This document shows positions 1 through 7,548 of a stretch of DNA of 64,000 bases, one piece after another. Under the pieces are notes generated by a model, which saw nothing but the letters and a program-made list of their open reading frames with translations, had not been told where the DNA came from and made no database searches. The position numbers and the translations under genes are program-made. Each line of letters begins with the position of its first letter. Position 1 is the first letter of the stretch. The stretch covers positions 13,377-77,376 of the forward strand of contig DKJA01000180.1 of NCBI GenBank assembly GCA_002454505.1, written 5' to 3'. This stretch comes from Oxalobacteraceae bacterium UBA6704. GTDB taxonomy: Bacteria > Pseudomonadota > Gammaproteobacteria > Burkholderiales > Burkholderiaceae_D.

Positions 1-277
1 CGGGGATGTTTTTCTTCTTCGCCGCATCGGCCGTCAGCGCGCCCGTCTTCGACACGGCCAGCGCCAGCATCGGCCGCCCTTCCGGCGTGCGGCCGAACTC
101 GAAGCAGCGCACCGCTTTCGGATAGGCCTTCTGGAAGTCTGCGCACAGCTTGACCACTTCGTCATAGCGGCCGGTGGCCGTGAAGCCGGAGCGTTCGGAG
201 ACGGTGGTGAGGTCAGGTGCGGCGTGAGCGAGGGGAATGGCGGCGAGAAGGGCAAGCGACAGCGCGGTACGGATCAT
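1..277 (-). CDS. M14-family zinc carboxypeptidase, N-terminal part (cut by window start)
   Basis: Only the first 92 codons lie in the window; the rest continues beyond base 1. Translation from the ATG at 277 gives a signal peptide (MIRTALSLALLAAIPLAHAA) and then the start of a mature domain containing CADFQKAYPKAVRCFEFG and RTPEGRPMLALAVS. The 'G.T.EGRP..AL' strand is typical of the N-terminus of M14 metallocarboxypeptidases, just before the zinc-binding HxxE, which is outside the window. The product is therefore probably an exported peptidase. The family call rests on this short segment only. The gene lies 3' of the S41 protease on the same strand, with about 108 bp between them. Confidence 0.6.
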   Translation of the reverse strand, partial: MIRTALSLALLAAIPLAHAAPDLTTVSERSGFTATGRYDEVVKLCADFQKAYPKAVRCFEFGRTPEGRPMLALAVSKTGALTADAAKKKNIP

Positions 278-385
278 CTACGGGGCTCCGGGTAGGGTCG
301 ACAGGATGGGTCAGATACAGATTCGATAAAAAAGGCGGGCGCGTACGGCCCCGCCTGGCCCTGAACATTATATGTCCCCATCCGG

Positions 386-1846
386 CTACTTCACATCGTA
401 GACCTTGATCTCGCGACCGAGCGCCCGCACGGGCTTCCACGTCAGCGCCCGCGCCGCGCTGCGCGCACCGGCCGCCGGCGCCGGGCACGAGCCGCCGGCA
501 CGCAGCTGCAACGCCGTGGCCAGCATCGTCTCGTCGCTGCTGCCCAATTCGTGGTTCAGGTCGTCCGCCGCCGCGCAGGTGGGCAGGAAGCCGTCGCTGA
601 AGTCGCCGAAGCCCTTGGCGTTGACGCCCTGGTACTGGATTGCGAAATAGGTGGTGCCGCAGTTGGGCATCGGCGTGAATGCGTACGGCTTGCCGCACGT
701 CTGGCTACCGACCAGGTGCACCTCCACGTCGATGCCGCGCAGGCCGTTGACGATCGACTCGCTGGCCGAACACGTGCCCGGACCGGTAAGGACATACACG
801 CGCTTCAGGTCCAGCGCCGGCAATGCGGCGCCGGTCTGCTCCGCCGTCGCCAGGAACAACAGCGGTTCCGGCTGCGGCGTCTTGTCATTGACCAGCGTGT
901 CCTCGAACACCTTGCCGCTCGCCTGCGCGCCGGCGATCATGTACGCCACTTCGCTGGCGATGCTGAGCAGGCCACCGCCGTTGTAGCGCAGGTCCAGCAC
1001 CAGGTCCTTGACACCGGCCTTGCGTAGCGTGTCGAACGCTGCCACCAGCTGCGGTTCGGCCGGCGCGATGTGGTTGCCGAAGGTGAGGTAGCCGACCGGC
1101 CCCTGCGGCGTGTCGATGACCCGCGTGTTCTGCACGGGTGCCACCGTGACCAGCGCGGACACCAGCGATGCGTTCAACGTCGTGGCGCCGTGCTGCACGC
1201 CGAAGCGGTGCGTCTCGCCCGTCGCGGCGGGGAACAGGCCAGCATTGATCCTGTCCGTCTCCTCCACGGTGCCGCCGTTGACGAAGTCCACGCCGTCCAC
1301 GGTCAGCAGCCGGTCGCCGCGGCGCATGCCGGCCAGCGCCGCGCTGGACCCGGGTTCCACGGCGGCGATACGCCAGTCGCGCGGCCACTCGTCGCCGACC
1401 TGCACCCACGTGATGCCGAAGCCCGATTCGACGCCGGCCGAGATGTCATTCCACAGTTCGTCCGGATAGCTGAAGTGGAAGCGGTCCTTCGGCTGGCCGG
1501 ACGCCGTCAGCAGCGGCGTCTTCAGCACGTCGAAATAATCGACCGCCGTGGCATAGGCGGCCATGTCCACGGCCGGCACTTCGCGGTACCACAGGTAGGT
1601 CGCGTCGATCCACAGGCGGAGGAAGTTCTTTTCGTCGTCCAGCGTGCCGGCGGTTGTATTGGCAAATGAGCCGGGCTGCGCGACGCAGCGGTTCTGGTAG
1701 TAGTCCAGACCGTGCGCGACGGGAGGATCGGGGACAAAGGGGGGAGTCGGTGCGGCTGGGGTGGCCGGCGAAGAATACGAGCCGCCGCCGCAGCCGGCCA
1801 GGAGCGCCGCAACGGCCAGCACGAAGGGACGGATGAAGTGTCTCAT
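386..1846 (-). CDS. Secreted S41-family protease, lipoprotein with PDZ domain
   Basis: Predicted outer-membrane or periplasmic lipoprotein protease of 486 residues. I use the ATG at 1846 rather than the GTG at 1870 because it gives MRHFIRPFVLAVAALLAGC, a signal peptide with lipobox LAGC and acylated Cys19. A Pro-rich linker follows, then a PDZ-like region near residues 130-195 (GFGITWVQVG, GMRRGDRLLTVDG) and the S41 core. Residues around 355-360 (GPGTCSASES) carry the catalytic serine, and the TCGKPY motif near 385 supplies the lysine, as in tail-specific proteases. It is more divergent than the CtpA-like protein at 46357-47847 and has no visible operon partner. The substrate is unknown. Confidence 0.85.
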   Translation of the reverse strand: MRHFIRPFVLAVAALLAGCGGGSYSSPATPAAPTPPFVPDPPVAHGLDYYQNRCVAQPGSFANTTAGTLDDEKNFLRLWIDATYLWYREVPAVDMAAYATAVDYFDVLKTPLLTASGQPKDRFHFSYPDELWNDISAGVESGFGITWVQVGDEWPRDWRIAAVEPGSSAALAGMRRGDRLLTVDGVDFVNGGTVEETDRINAGLFPAATGETHRFGVQHGATTLNASLVSALVTVAPVQNTRVIDTPQGPVGYLTFGNHIAPAEPQLVAAFDTLRKAGVKDLVLDLRYNGGGLLSIASEVAYMIAGAQASGKVFEDTLVNDKTPQPEPLLFLATAEQTGAALPALDLKRVYVLTGPGTCSASESIVNGLRGIDVEVHLVGSQTCGKPYAFTPMPNCGTTYFAIQYQGVNAKGFGDFSDGFLPTCAAADDLNHELGSSDETMLATALQLRAGGSCPAPAAGARSAARALTWKPVRALGREIKVYDVK

Positions 1847-1908
1847 GAGCAACAATTCTACGCGCAGCACGAGGCTACGCGCAGTAAAAGTTACTCAGAC
1901 TGTTGCTA

Positions 1909-4900
1909 TCACGCCGCGTGCGGCGCCACCACAGGATTGTGATACGCGGTCAACAGCGACGCCTCCTTCTGCTTCGCCGCCTTCAGGTGGCGCTCCTTCA
2001 CGTGCCCGTATCCGCGGATGTCTTCCGGGATGCGGGCAATCGCGGTTGCCGTCACCAGATTGTCGGCGGCGAGCTTCGGCAGCAGCGCCGAGACAGTGTC
2101 GCGATACTCGCCGATCAGCGCCCGCTCGGTGCGGCGTTCGGCCGCGTAGCCGAACACGTCGAGCGCCGTGCCGCGCAAGCCTTTCAGCTTGGCCAGCATC
2201 TTGAAGGCTTGCAGCATCCAAGGGCCGAATTGCTGCTTGACGAGGTGGCCGTCGCCATCCTTCTTCGCCAGCAGCGGCGGCGCCAGGTGGAACTTCACCT
2301 GGAAGTCGCCTTCGAACATGCCCTCGATCTTGGCGCGGAACGCCGGATCGGTGTGCAGCCGCGCCACTTCGTACTCGTCCTTGTACGCCATCAGCTTGTA
2401 CAGGTAACGGGCCACCGCTTCCGTCAGTTTCAACGGCTTGGCGCCCAGGCGCTCTTCGGCCGCGCGCACCTGCGCGACGAATTCCTGGTACTGGCGCGCA
2501 TACGCGGCATCCTGGTAAGCCGTCAGCAGCTCGACCCGGCGGGTGATGACTTCGTCGAGCGTCTGCGCGCGCTTGAATTCGATCACTTGCGCCGGCGCCG
2601 CAGTTTTCGTGACGGCTGCGATGTCGTGCGCCGCATAACGGCCCCAGTTGAACGCTGCCTTGTTGAACGCGACGGACACGCCGTTCAGCTCCACGGCCTT
2701 CATCAGCGAAGCTTCCGACAATGGCACGCGGCCCTTCTGGAACGCGTAGCCCAGCATGAACATGTTCGTGGCGATCGAGTCGCCCATCAGCGCCGTGGCG
2801 ATGCGGCCCGCATCGACGAAGTCCACGCGGTCCTCGCCGCAGGCGCGCAGGATTTCCGACTGCGAGCTGGCGCCGGGGAACTGCCAGTCCGGGTTCTTGA
2901 CGAAAGCAGCCGTGGTGGCGCCGGTGGAATTGATCGCGGCCCAGGTGCGGCCTTCGCCCATCCGCGACAGCGCATCGCGGCTGGCCGTGACGATCTGGTC
3001 GCAGCCGATCACGAGATCCGCGTTGCCCGTGCCCACGCGCGTGGAATGCAGGTCCGCCTGGCTGTCCGCCAGCCGCACGTGCGACATCACCGGGCCGCCC
3101 TTCTGCGCCAGGCCGCTCATGTCCAGCACGACGGCGCCCTTGCCTTCCACGTGCGCCGCCACCGCGAGGATCTGGCCGACCGTGACGACACCCGTGCCGC
3201 CGATGCCGGTGACGAGGATGCCGTAAGGCTGCGCCGTCGACGGCAGTTGCGGCGACGGCAGCGCCGGCACTTCACCCGTTCCCGATGCCGCCTTTTTCGG
3301 CTTCTTCAGCTGGCCCCCTTCGACCGTGACGAAGCTCGGGCAGAAGCCGCTGACACACGAGAAGTCCTTGTTGCAGCTGGACTGGTTGATCTGGCGCTTG
3401 CGCCCCAGCTCCGTCTCCAGCGGCTCCACGGACAGGCAGTTCGACTGCACCGAGCAGTCGCCGCAGCCTTCGCAGACGGCTTCGTTGATGACGGCGCGCT
3501 TGGCCGGATCGGGGAATTCGTTGCGCTTCCGGCGGCGGCGTTTTTCGGACGCGCAGGTCTGGTCGTAGATCATCGCCGACACGCCCGGCTTGTCGCGCAG
3601 TTCGCGCTGCACGTCCATCAGCTCTGAGCGGTGCCGTACCGTGACGCCGGGCGCCCACGCGTAATCGTGCGGATATTTGTCCGGCTCGTCCGTCACCACG
3701 ATGATCGGCGTGACGCCTTCCGCGGCGATCTGCCGCGAGATCATGCCGGGATCGAGGGGACCGTCGAAGCTCTGGCCGCCCGTCATCGCGACGGCATCGT
3801 TGTACAGGATTTTATAAGTGATGTTGACCTTGGCGGCGACGGCCGCGCGAATCGCCAGGATCCCCGAGTGGAAGTAGGTGCCGTCGCCCAGGTTGGTAAA
3901 CACGTGCTTCTCGTTCGTGAACGGCGCCTGGCCCACCCACGTGACGCCTTCCGCTCCCATGTGCGTGAAGGTGGACGTTTCGCGGTCCATCCACAGCACC
4001 ATGTAGTGGCAGCCGATGCCGGCCAGCGCGCGCGAGCCTTCCGGCACTTTCGTCGACGAGTTGTGCGGGCAGCCGGAACAGAAGTACGGCGTGCGGTCCG
4101 TTTCCGGATTGGCTTTCGCCGGCACGTTTTTCAGCACCAGCTCCTTTGCTTCCAGGTAGGCGATGCGTTCGCGCACGCGCGCGGCCACCGGATGGTTGGC
4201 GCAGTAGTGCGTGATGCGGCTGGCGATCGCGCGAGCGATCTGCGCGGGATTCAGTTCATACGTGGCCGGCAGCAGCCAGTCGCCGTGGCCGCTGCGCTGG
4301 TGGTTCGACCATTCGCCCGTGTCGTCGAACTTGCCGACGACGCGGGGGCGCTGGCCGTCCGGCAGGTTGTACAGCTCTTCCTTCAGCGCGTACTCGAGGA
4401 TCTGCCGCTTTTCTTCGACGACGAGGATCTCGTCCAGGCCGCGGGCGAATTCATGCACGCCGTCCGCTTCCAGCGGCCACGTCATGCCGATCTTGTACAG
4501 CCGGATGCCGATGTCGGCGGCGGCCTGCTCGTCGATGCCCAGGTCGGCCAGCGCCTGGCGCGTGTCCAGGTAGGATTTGCCAGCCGTGATGATGCCGATC
4601 TTCGGCGTCGGGCTGTCCCATATGATTTTATTCAGTTTGTTGGCGCGCGCGTAGGCCAGCGCGGCATACCATTTGTGGCTGTTCATCCGCACTTCCTGGT
4701 CCAGCACCGTGTCCGGCCAGCGGATGTTCAGGCCGCCGGGCGGCAGCTCGAAGTCGTCCGGCATGGCGATCTGCACGCGGTCCGGATCGAAGTCGACGAC
4801 GGCGCCCGACTCGATGATGTCGGTGACGCATTTCATTGCCACCCACAGGCCCGTGTAGCGGCTCATCGCCCAGCCGTGCAGGCCGTAGTCGATGTACTCC

Positions 4901-5466
4901 TGCACGGACGACGGATACAGCACGGGGATGCCGCAGGCAGCCAGGATGTGATCCGACTGGTGCGCGGTGGAAGAGGACTTTGCCGCGTGATCGTCGCCGG
5001 CCAGCACCAGCACGCCGCCGTGCTTGCCCGTGCCGGCGTTATTGGCGTGCTTGAACACGTCGCCGCAGCGGTCCACGCCGGGGCCCTTGCCGTACCACAT
5101 GGAGAACACGCCATCGTATTTGGCGTCTTCGAAAAGATTGGTTTGCTGCGTGCCCCACACCGCAGTAGCGGCGAGGTCTTCGTTCATGCCGGGATGGAAT
5201 TTGACGTGGTGCGCGTCGAGGTGCTTCTTGGCTTTCACGGCGGTCATGTCGACCGACGTGACGGGCGAACCGCGGTAGCCGGTGATGTAGCCGGCGGTGT
5301 TCAGGCCGGCCTTGACGTCGCGCTCGCGCTGCAGCATCGTCAGGCGGATCAGCGCCTGCGTGCCGGTCATGAAGGCGCGGCCCTTGTGCAGGGTCCACTT
5401 GTCGTCGAGGGTGATGCCGGATGTATCTACGTTGCCTAGCTCCGTACCTTTGAGGGGTGCGTTCAT
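1909..5466 (-). CDS. Indolepyruvate/2-oxoacid:ferredoxin oxidoreductase, fused subunits
   Basis: Cytoplasmic 1185-residue enzyme with thiamine-diphosphate and iron-sulfur cofactors. Members of this family oxidatively decarboxylate aryl pyruvates made from aromatic amino acids to acyl-CoA, reducing ferredoxin. The order is an N-terminal pyrimidine-binding region, a CSGC motif near residue 462, a TPP-binding block with GDGT near 523, a cysteine cluster near 663 (CEGCGDCSVQSNC), the gamma-type domain starting GIGGTGVVTVGQ near 752, and a long C-terminal domain. This fused layout is the form usual in proteobacteria. The ATG at 5466 starts the protein. The gene lies downstream of hpd on the same strand, about 180 bp away, with a palindromic repeat element between them. 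Confidence 0.92.
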   Translation of the reverse strand: MNAPLKGTELGNVDTSGITLDDKWTLHKGRAFMTGTQALIRLTMLQRERDVKAGLNTAGYITGYRGSPVTSVDMTAVKAKKHLDAHHVKFHPGMNEDLAATAVWGTQQTNLFEDAKYDGVFSMWYGKGPGVDRCGDVFKHANNAGTGKHGGVLVLAGDDHAAKSSSTAHQSDHILAACGIPVLYPSSVQEYIDYGLHGWAMSRYTGLWVAMKCVTDIIESGAVVDFDPDRVQIAMPDDFELPPGGLNIRWPDTVLDQEVRMNSHKWYAALAYARANKLNKIIWDSPTPKIGIITAGKSYLDTRQALADLGIDEQAAADIGIRLYKIGMTWPLEADGVHEFARGLDEILVVEEKRQILEYALKEELYNLPDGQRPRVVGKFDDTGEWSNHQRSGHGDWLLPATYELNPAQIARAIASRITHYCANHPVAARVRERIAYLEAKELVLKNVPAKANPETDRTPYFCSGCPHNSSTKVPEGSRALAGIGCHYMVLWMDRETSTFTHMGAEGVTWVGQAPFTNEKHVFTNLGDGTYFHSGILAIRAAVAAKVNITYKILYNDAVAMTGGQSFDGPLDPGMISRQIAAEGVTPIIVVTDEPDKYPHDYAWAPGVTVRHRSELMDVQRELRDKPGVSAMIYDQTCASEKRRRRKRNEFPDPAKRAVINEAVCEGCGDCSVQSNCLSVEPLETELGRKRQINQSSCNKDFSCVSGFCPSFVTVEGGQLKKPKKAASGTGEVPALPSPQLPSTAQPYGILVTGIGGTGVVTVGQILAVAAHVEGKGAVVLDMSGLAQKGGPVMSHVRLADSQADLHSTRVGTGNADLVIGCDQIVTASRDALSRMGEGRTWAAINSTGATTAAFVKNPDWQFPGASSQSEILRACGEDRVDFVDAGRIATALMGDSIATNMFMLGYAFQKGRVPLSEASLMKAVELNGVSVAFNKAAFNWGRYAAHDIAAVTKTAAPAQVIEFKRAQTLDEVITRRVELLTAYQDAAYARQYQEFVAQVRAAEERLGAKPLKLTEAVARYLYKLMAYKDEYEVARLHTDPAFRAKIEGMFEGDFQVKFHLAPPLLAKKDGDGHLVKQQFGPWMLQAFKMLAKLKGLRGTALDVFGYAAERRTERALIGEYRDTVSALLPKLAADNLVTATAIARIPEDIRGYGHVKERHLKAAKQKEASLLTAYHNPVVAPHAA

Positions 5467-5540
5467 GGGTTTGTCTCCAATATTCTTTGATGTACCGAAG
5501 CCGGCGCGCCATCTTTTGCGGCGCTGCCGGCCTGGTTGTT

Positions 5541-5642
5541 CGGGGACTGTCCCCGCATGGGGACTGTCCCCGGGGTTGCTTTTCTCTGCTTGGGCAAAGT
5601 CAAAAACAACCCCGGGGACAGTCCCCCTTGGGGACAGTCCCC
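5541..5642. repeat. Four-palindrome intergenic element, copy 1 (GGGGACTGTCCCC type)
   Basis: Four 13-base palindromes of the form GGGGAC-T/A-GTCCCC lie at 5542-5554, 5559-5571, 5614-5626 and 5630-5642. They form two closely spaced pairs in mirror orientation, joined by an unrelated centre of about 40 bases; the inner ends CCCCGGGGTTG and CAACCCCGGGG are also inverted. The element fills most of the gap between hpd and the indolepyruvate oxidoreductase gene. A second copy with the same layout is at 20367-20473, and shorter relatives are at 17518-17556 and 34490-34566. The layout resembles a BIME (paired REP elements) or a small non-coding mobile element. Confidence 0.85.
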
Positions 5643-5646
5643 AGCG

Positions 5647-6774
5647 TTACGCGCTTACTTTATCCGGATCCTCCAGCACCCCGCGCCGGATCTGATCCAG
5701 CTCGATCGACTCGAACAGCGCGCGGAAATTGCCTTCGCCGAAGCCCTGGTCGCCCTTCCTCTGGATGATCTCGAAGAAGATCGGGCCGATCACGTTCTGC
5801 GTGAAGATCTGCAGCAGCAGTTCGCGCGTGTTTTCGGTGGCGCTGCCGTCGATCAGCAGGCGCAGGCGGCGCAGTTCCTCGAGGTTTTCGCCGTGGTTCG
5901 GCAGGCGGCGGTTGACCAGCTCGTAATACGTTTCGATCGTATCCTGGAAGGCGATGCCCGTGTCGCGCATGCCCTGCACGGATTCGTAGATGTTATCGGT
6001 GCCCAGCGCGATGTGCTGGATGCCTTCGCCGTGGTACTCGTTCAGGTATTCGGCGATCTGCGACTTGTCGTCGGACGATTCGTTGATCGGGATGCGGATC
6101 TTGCCGCACGGCGAAGTCATCGCCTTCGACTTCAGGCCCGTCAGCTTGCCGGTGATGTCGAAGTAGCGGATCTCGCGGAAATTGAACAGCCGCTCGTAGA
6201 AGCCGGACCATTCGCCCATCCGGCCCCGGTAGACATTGTGCGTCAGGTGGTCGATATAGGTCAGGCCGTTGCCGACCGGGTTCGGGTCCACGCCGGGGAT
6301 CGCGACGAAGTCGGCATCGTAGATGCTGATGTCGCCGATTGCGCCGGGGGTAACGCCCTTGTCGGCGTTTTTACCGCGCCAGCGGTCGACGAGGTACAGC
6401 AGCGAATCGCCGACACCCTTGATGGCGGGGATGTTCAACTCCATTGGGCCCGTCTTGTTGTCGAAGCCCCAGGCGCCCATCTCCAGCGCTTTTTTATAAA
6501 CGTAGGCGGCATCGTCGACGCGGATCGCAATGGCGCACACGGACGGGCCGTGCTGGCGGGCGAAGCGCTGCGCAAACGAATCCTGCTCGGCATTGATGAT
6601 GAAGTTGATCTCGCCCTGGCGGTACAGGGTGACGTTCTTCGTGCGGTGGCGGGCGATCGCGGTGAAACCCATGTCCTCGAACAGCTTGCCGAGTGCCTGC
6701 GGATCGGGTGCCGCGAACTCGACGAATTCGAATCCATCGGTCCCCATCGGGTTTTCCCAGGGCGTGAATTGCAT
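5647..6774 (-). CDS. hpd: 4-hydroxyphenylpyruvate dioxygenase
   Basis: Converts 4-hydroxyphenylpyruvate to homogentisate with Fe(II) and O2, the second step of tyrosine breakdown. At 375 residues it has the normal length. The two-domain vicinal-oxygen-chelate fold is visible: an N-terminal half starting MGTDGFEFVEFAAPDP and a catalytic C-terminal half. The three iron ligands fit His in YIDHLTHNV (about 176), His in GIQHIALGTDNI (about 256) and Glu in FFEIIQRKG (about 331). The intergenic region upstream, shared with the Lrp/AsnC regulator, has two palindromes likely to be operators. It may be co-transcribed with the downstream oxidoreductase. Confidence 0.96.
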   Translation of the reverse strand: MQFTPWENPMGTDGFEFVEFAAPDPQALGKLFEDMGFTAIARHRTKNVTLYRQGEINFIINAEQDSFAQRFARQHGPSVCAIAIRVDDAAYVYKKALEMGAWGFDNKTGPMELNIPAIKGVGDSLLYLVDRWRGKNADKGVTPGAIGDISIYDADFVAIPGVDPNPVGNGLTYIDHLTHNVYRGRMGEWSGFYERLFNFREIRYFDITGKLTGLKSKAMTSPCGKIRIPINESSDDKSQIAEYLNEYHGEGIQHIALGTDNIYESVQGMRDTGIAFQDTIETYYELVNRRLPNHGENLEELRRLRLLIDGSATENTRELLLQIFTQNVIGPIFFEIIQRKGDQGFGEGNFRALFESIELDQIRRGVLEDPDKVSA

Positions 6775-6817
6775 GTTGTCTCCTCTTTCCAGAATAGCGC
6801 CCAGTATAGGCGCGAGG

Positions 6818-6836
6818 TTGCAGAATTAAATTGCAA
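6818..6836. promoter_or_regulatory. Inverted repeat in hpd/regulator intergenic region (candidate Lrp-type operator)
   Basis: TTGCA at 6818-6822 and TGCAA at 6832-6836 form a perfect inverted repeat around an AT-rich 9-base spacer (GAATTAAAT). Lrp/AsnC dimers usually bind such short palindromes with AT-rich centres. It lies 44-62 bases upstream of hpd and about 65 bases upstream of the divergent regulator start. Binding by that regulator is inferred from position and symmetry. Confidence 0.5.
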
Positions 6837-6862
6837 ACATTCCCCGTGCATGCCGCTCATGA

Positions 6863-6875
6863 GCAATAATATTGC
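6863..6875. promoter_or_regulatory. Perfect 13-base palindrome GCAATAATATTGC upstream of the Lrp/AsnC gene
   Basis: GCAATA and TATTGC are perfectly complementary around a central A. The site ends 26 bases before the chosen start of the regulator and shares the half-site words GCAA/TTGC with the repeat at 6818-6836. It could be a second operator allowing autoregulation and control of hpd. Confidence 0.5.
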
Positions 6876-6901
6876 GAAGTTACGCACGAAAAGAGGGAAA
6901 T

Positions 6902-7429
6902 ATGACCAAGGTCACTTTGGACAAAACAGACCGCAAAATTCTTTCTATTTTGCAAGCCGATGGCCGCCTGTCGAACCAGGACGTGGCGGAGCAGGTGAGC
7001 CTGTCGCCTTCGCCCTGCCTGCGCCGCATCAAGCGGCTCGAAGAGGAAGGCGTGATCCGCCAGTATGTGGCGCTGCTGGATCCGGACAAGATTGGCCTGG
7101 GCCTGTTGGCCTACGTCAACGTTCGTCTGGAAAAGCACAACGATGCCGCCGCCACGGCGCAGAGCAATGCGCGCGTGCTGGGCGCCGTGCAGGGTGCCGC
7201 GTCGCCCCGCGACGACTTCGCCGCCGCCGTCGAGCAATGGCCGGAAGTGGTGGCCTGCTATGCGATGACGGGCGAGATGGATTACCTGCTGCGCGTGCAC
7301 GTGGAAGACATGGACCACTTCTCCCGCTTCATGATGGCCACGCTGCTGCGCCACCCGGCCGTGCTGGACGTCAAATCCAGTTTCGCGCTGCAGCGCATCA
7401 AGGACACCACCGCGCTGCCTTTGGTTTGA
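6902..7429 (+). CDS. Lrp/AsnC-family transcriptional regulator
   Basis: A 175-residue DNA-binding regulator divergent from hpd, probably controlling aromatic amino acid catabolism. The ATG at 6902 follows an AGAGGG ribosome site and gives MTKVTLDKTDRKILSILQ, the normal family start. The upstream ATG at 6872 would add ten poorly conserved residues. The winged helix covers about residues 6-65 (SLSPSPCLRRIKRLEEEGVI) and the RAM ligand-binding domain follows (VVACYAMTGEMDYLLRV). The RAM domain seems to carry an extra loop of roughly 15-20 residues, around residues 73-98, before the FAAAVEQWPEV helix. Regulation of hpd is inferred from the shared intergenic palindromes. Confidence 0.92.
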   Translation: MTKVTLDKTDRKILSILQADGRLSNQDVAEQVSLSPSPCLRRIKRLEEEGVIRQYVALLDPDKIGLGLLAYVNVRLEKHNDAAATAQSNARVLGAVQGAASPRDDFAAAVEQWPEVVACYAMTGEMDYLLRVHVEDMDHFSRFMMATLLRHPAVLDVKSSFALQRIKDTTALPLV

Positions 7430-7452
7430 TGTAATTTAAGGCAACTGGTATC

Positions 7453-7474
7453 TGACCGGTAGCATACCCGGTCA
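7453..7474. promoter_or_regulatory. Inverted repeat TGACCGG-N8-CCGGTCA before the TonB receptor
   Basis: Seven-base perfect arms at 7453-7459 and 7468-7474 lie in the 119-base gap between the Lrp/AsnC gene and the TonB receptor. No T-run follows, so a terminator is less likely than an operator for the downstream receptor. The function is unproven. Confidence 0.35.
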
Positions 7475-7548
7475 CAAAGCGTTCATATTCGTTTGCTAGT
7501 GTCTTGTCGCCCGGCCAACCGGCCGGTTCGACATCAGCAAAGGACATC

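Noticed and set aside
1903..3627. Long plus-strand open frame opposite the indolepyruvate oxidoreductase gene
   Set aside because: It mirrors the codon pattern of the real minus-strand gene, is Arg/His-rich with no domain, and lacks a ribosome site.
5541..5642. CRISPR-like repeat array at the four palindromes
   Set aside because: There are only four units, spacing is uneven, the units are themselves palindromic, the pairs are in mirror orientation and no cas genes are near.
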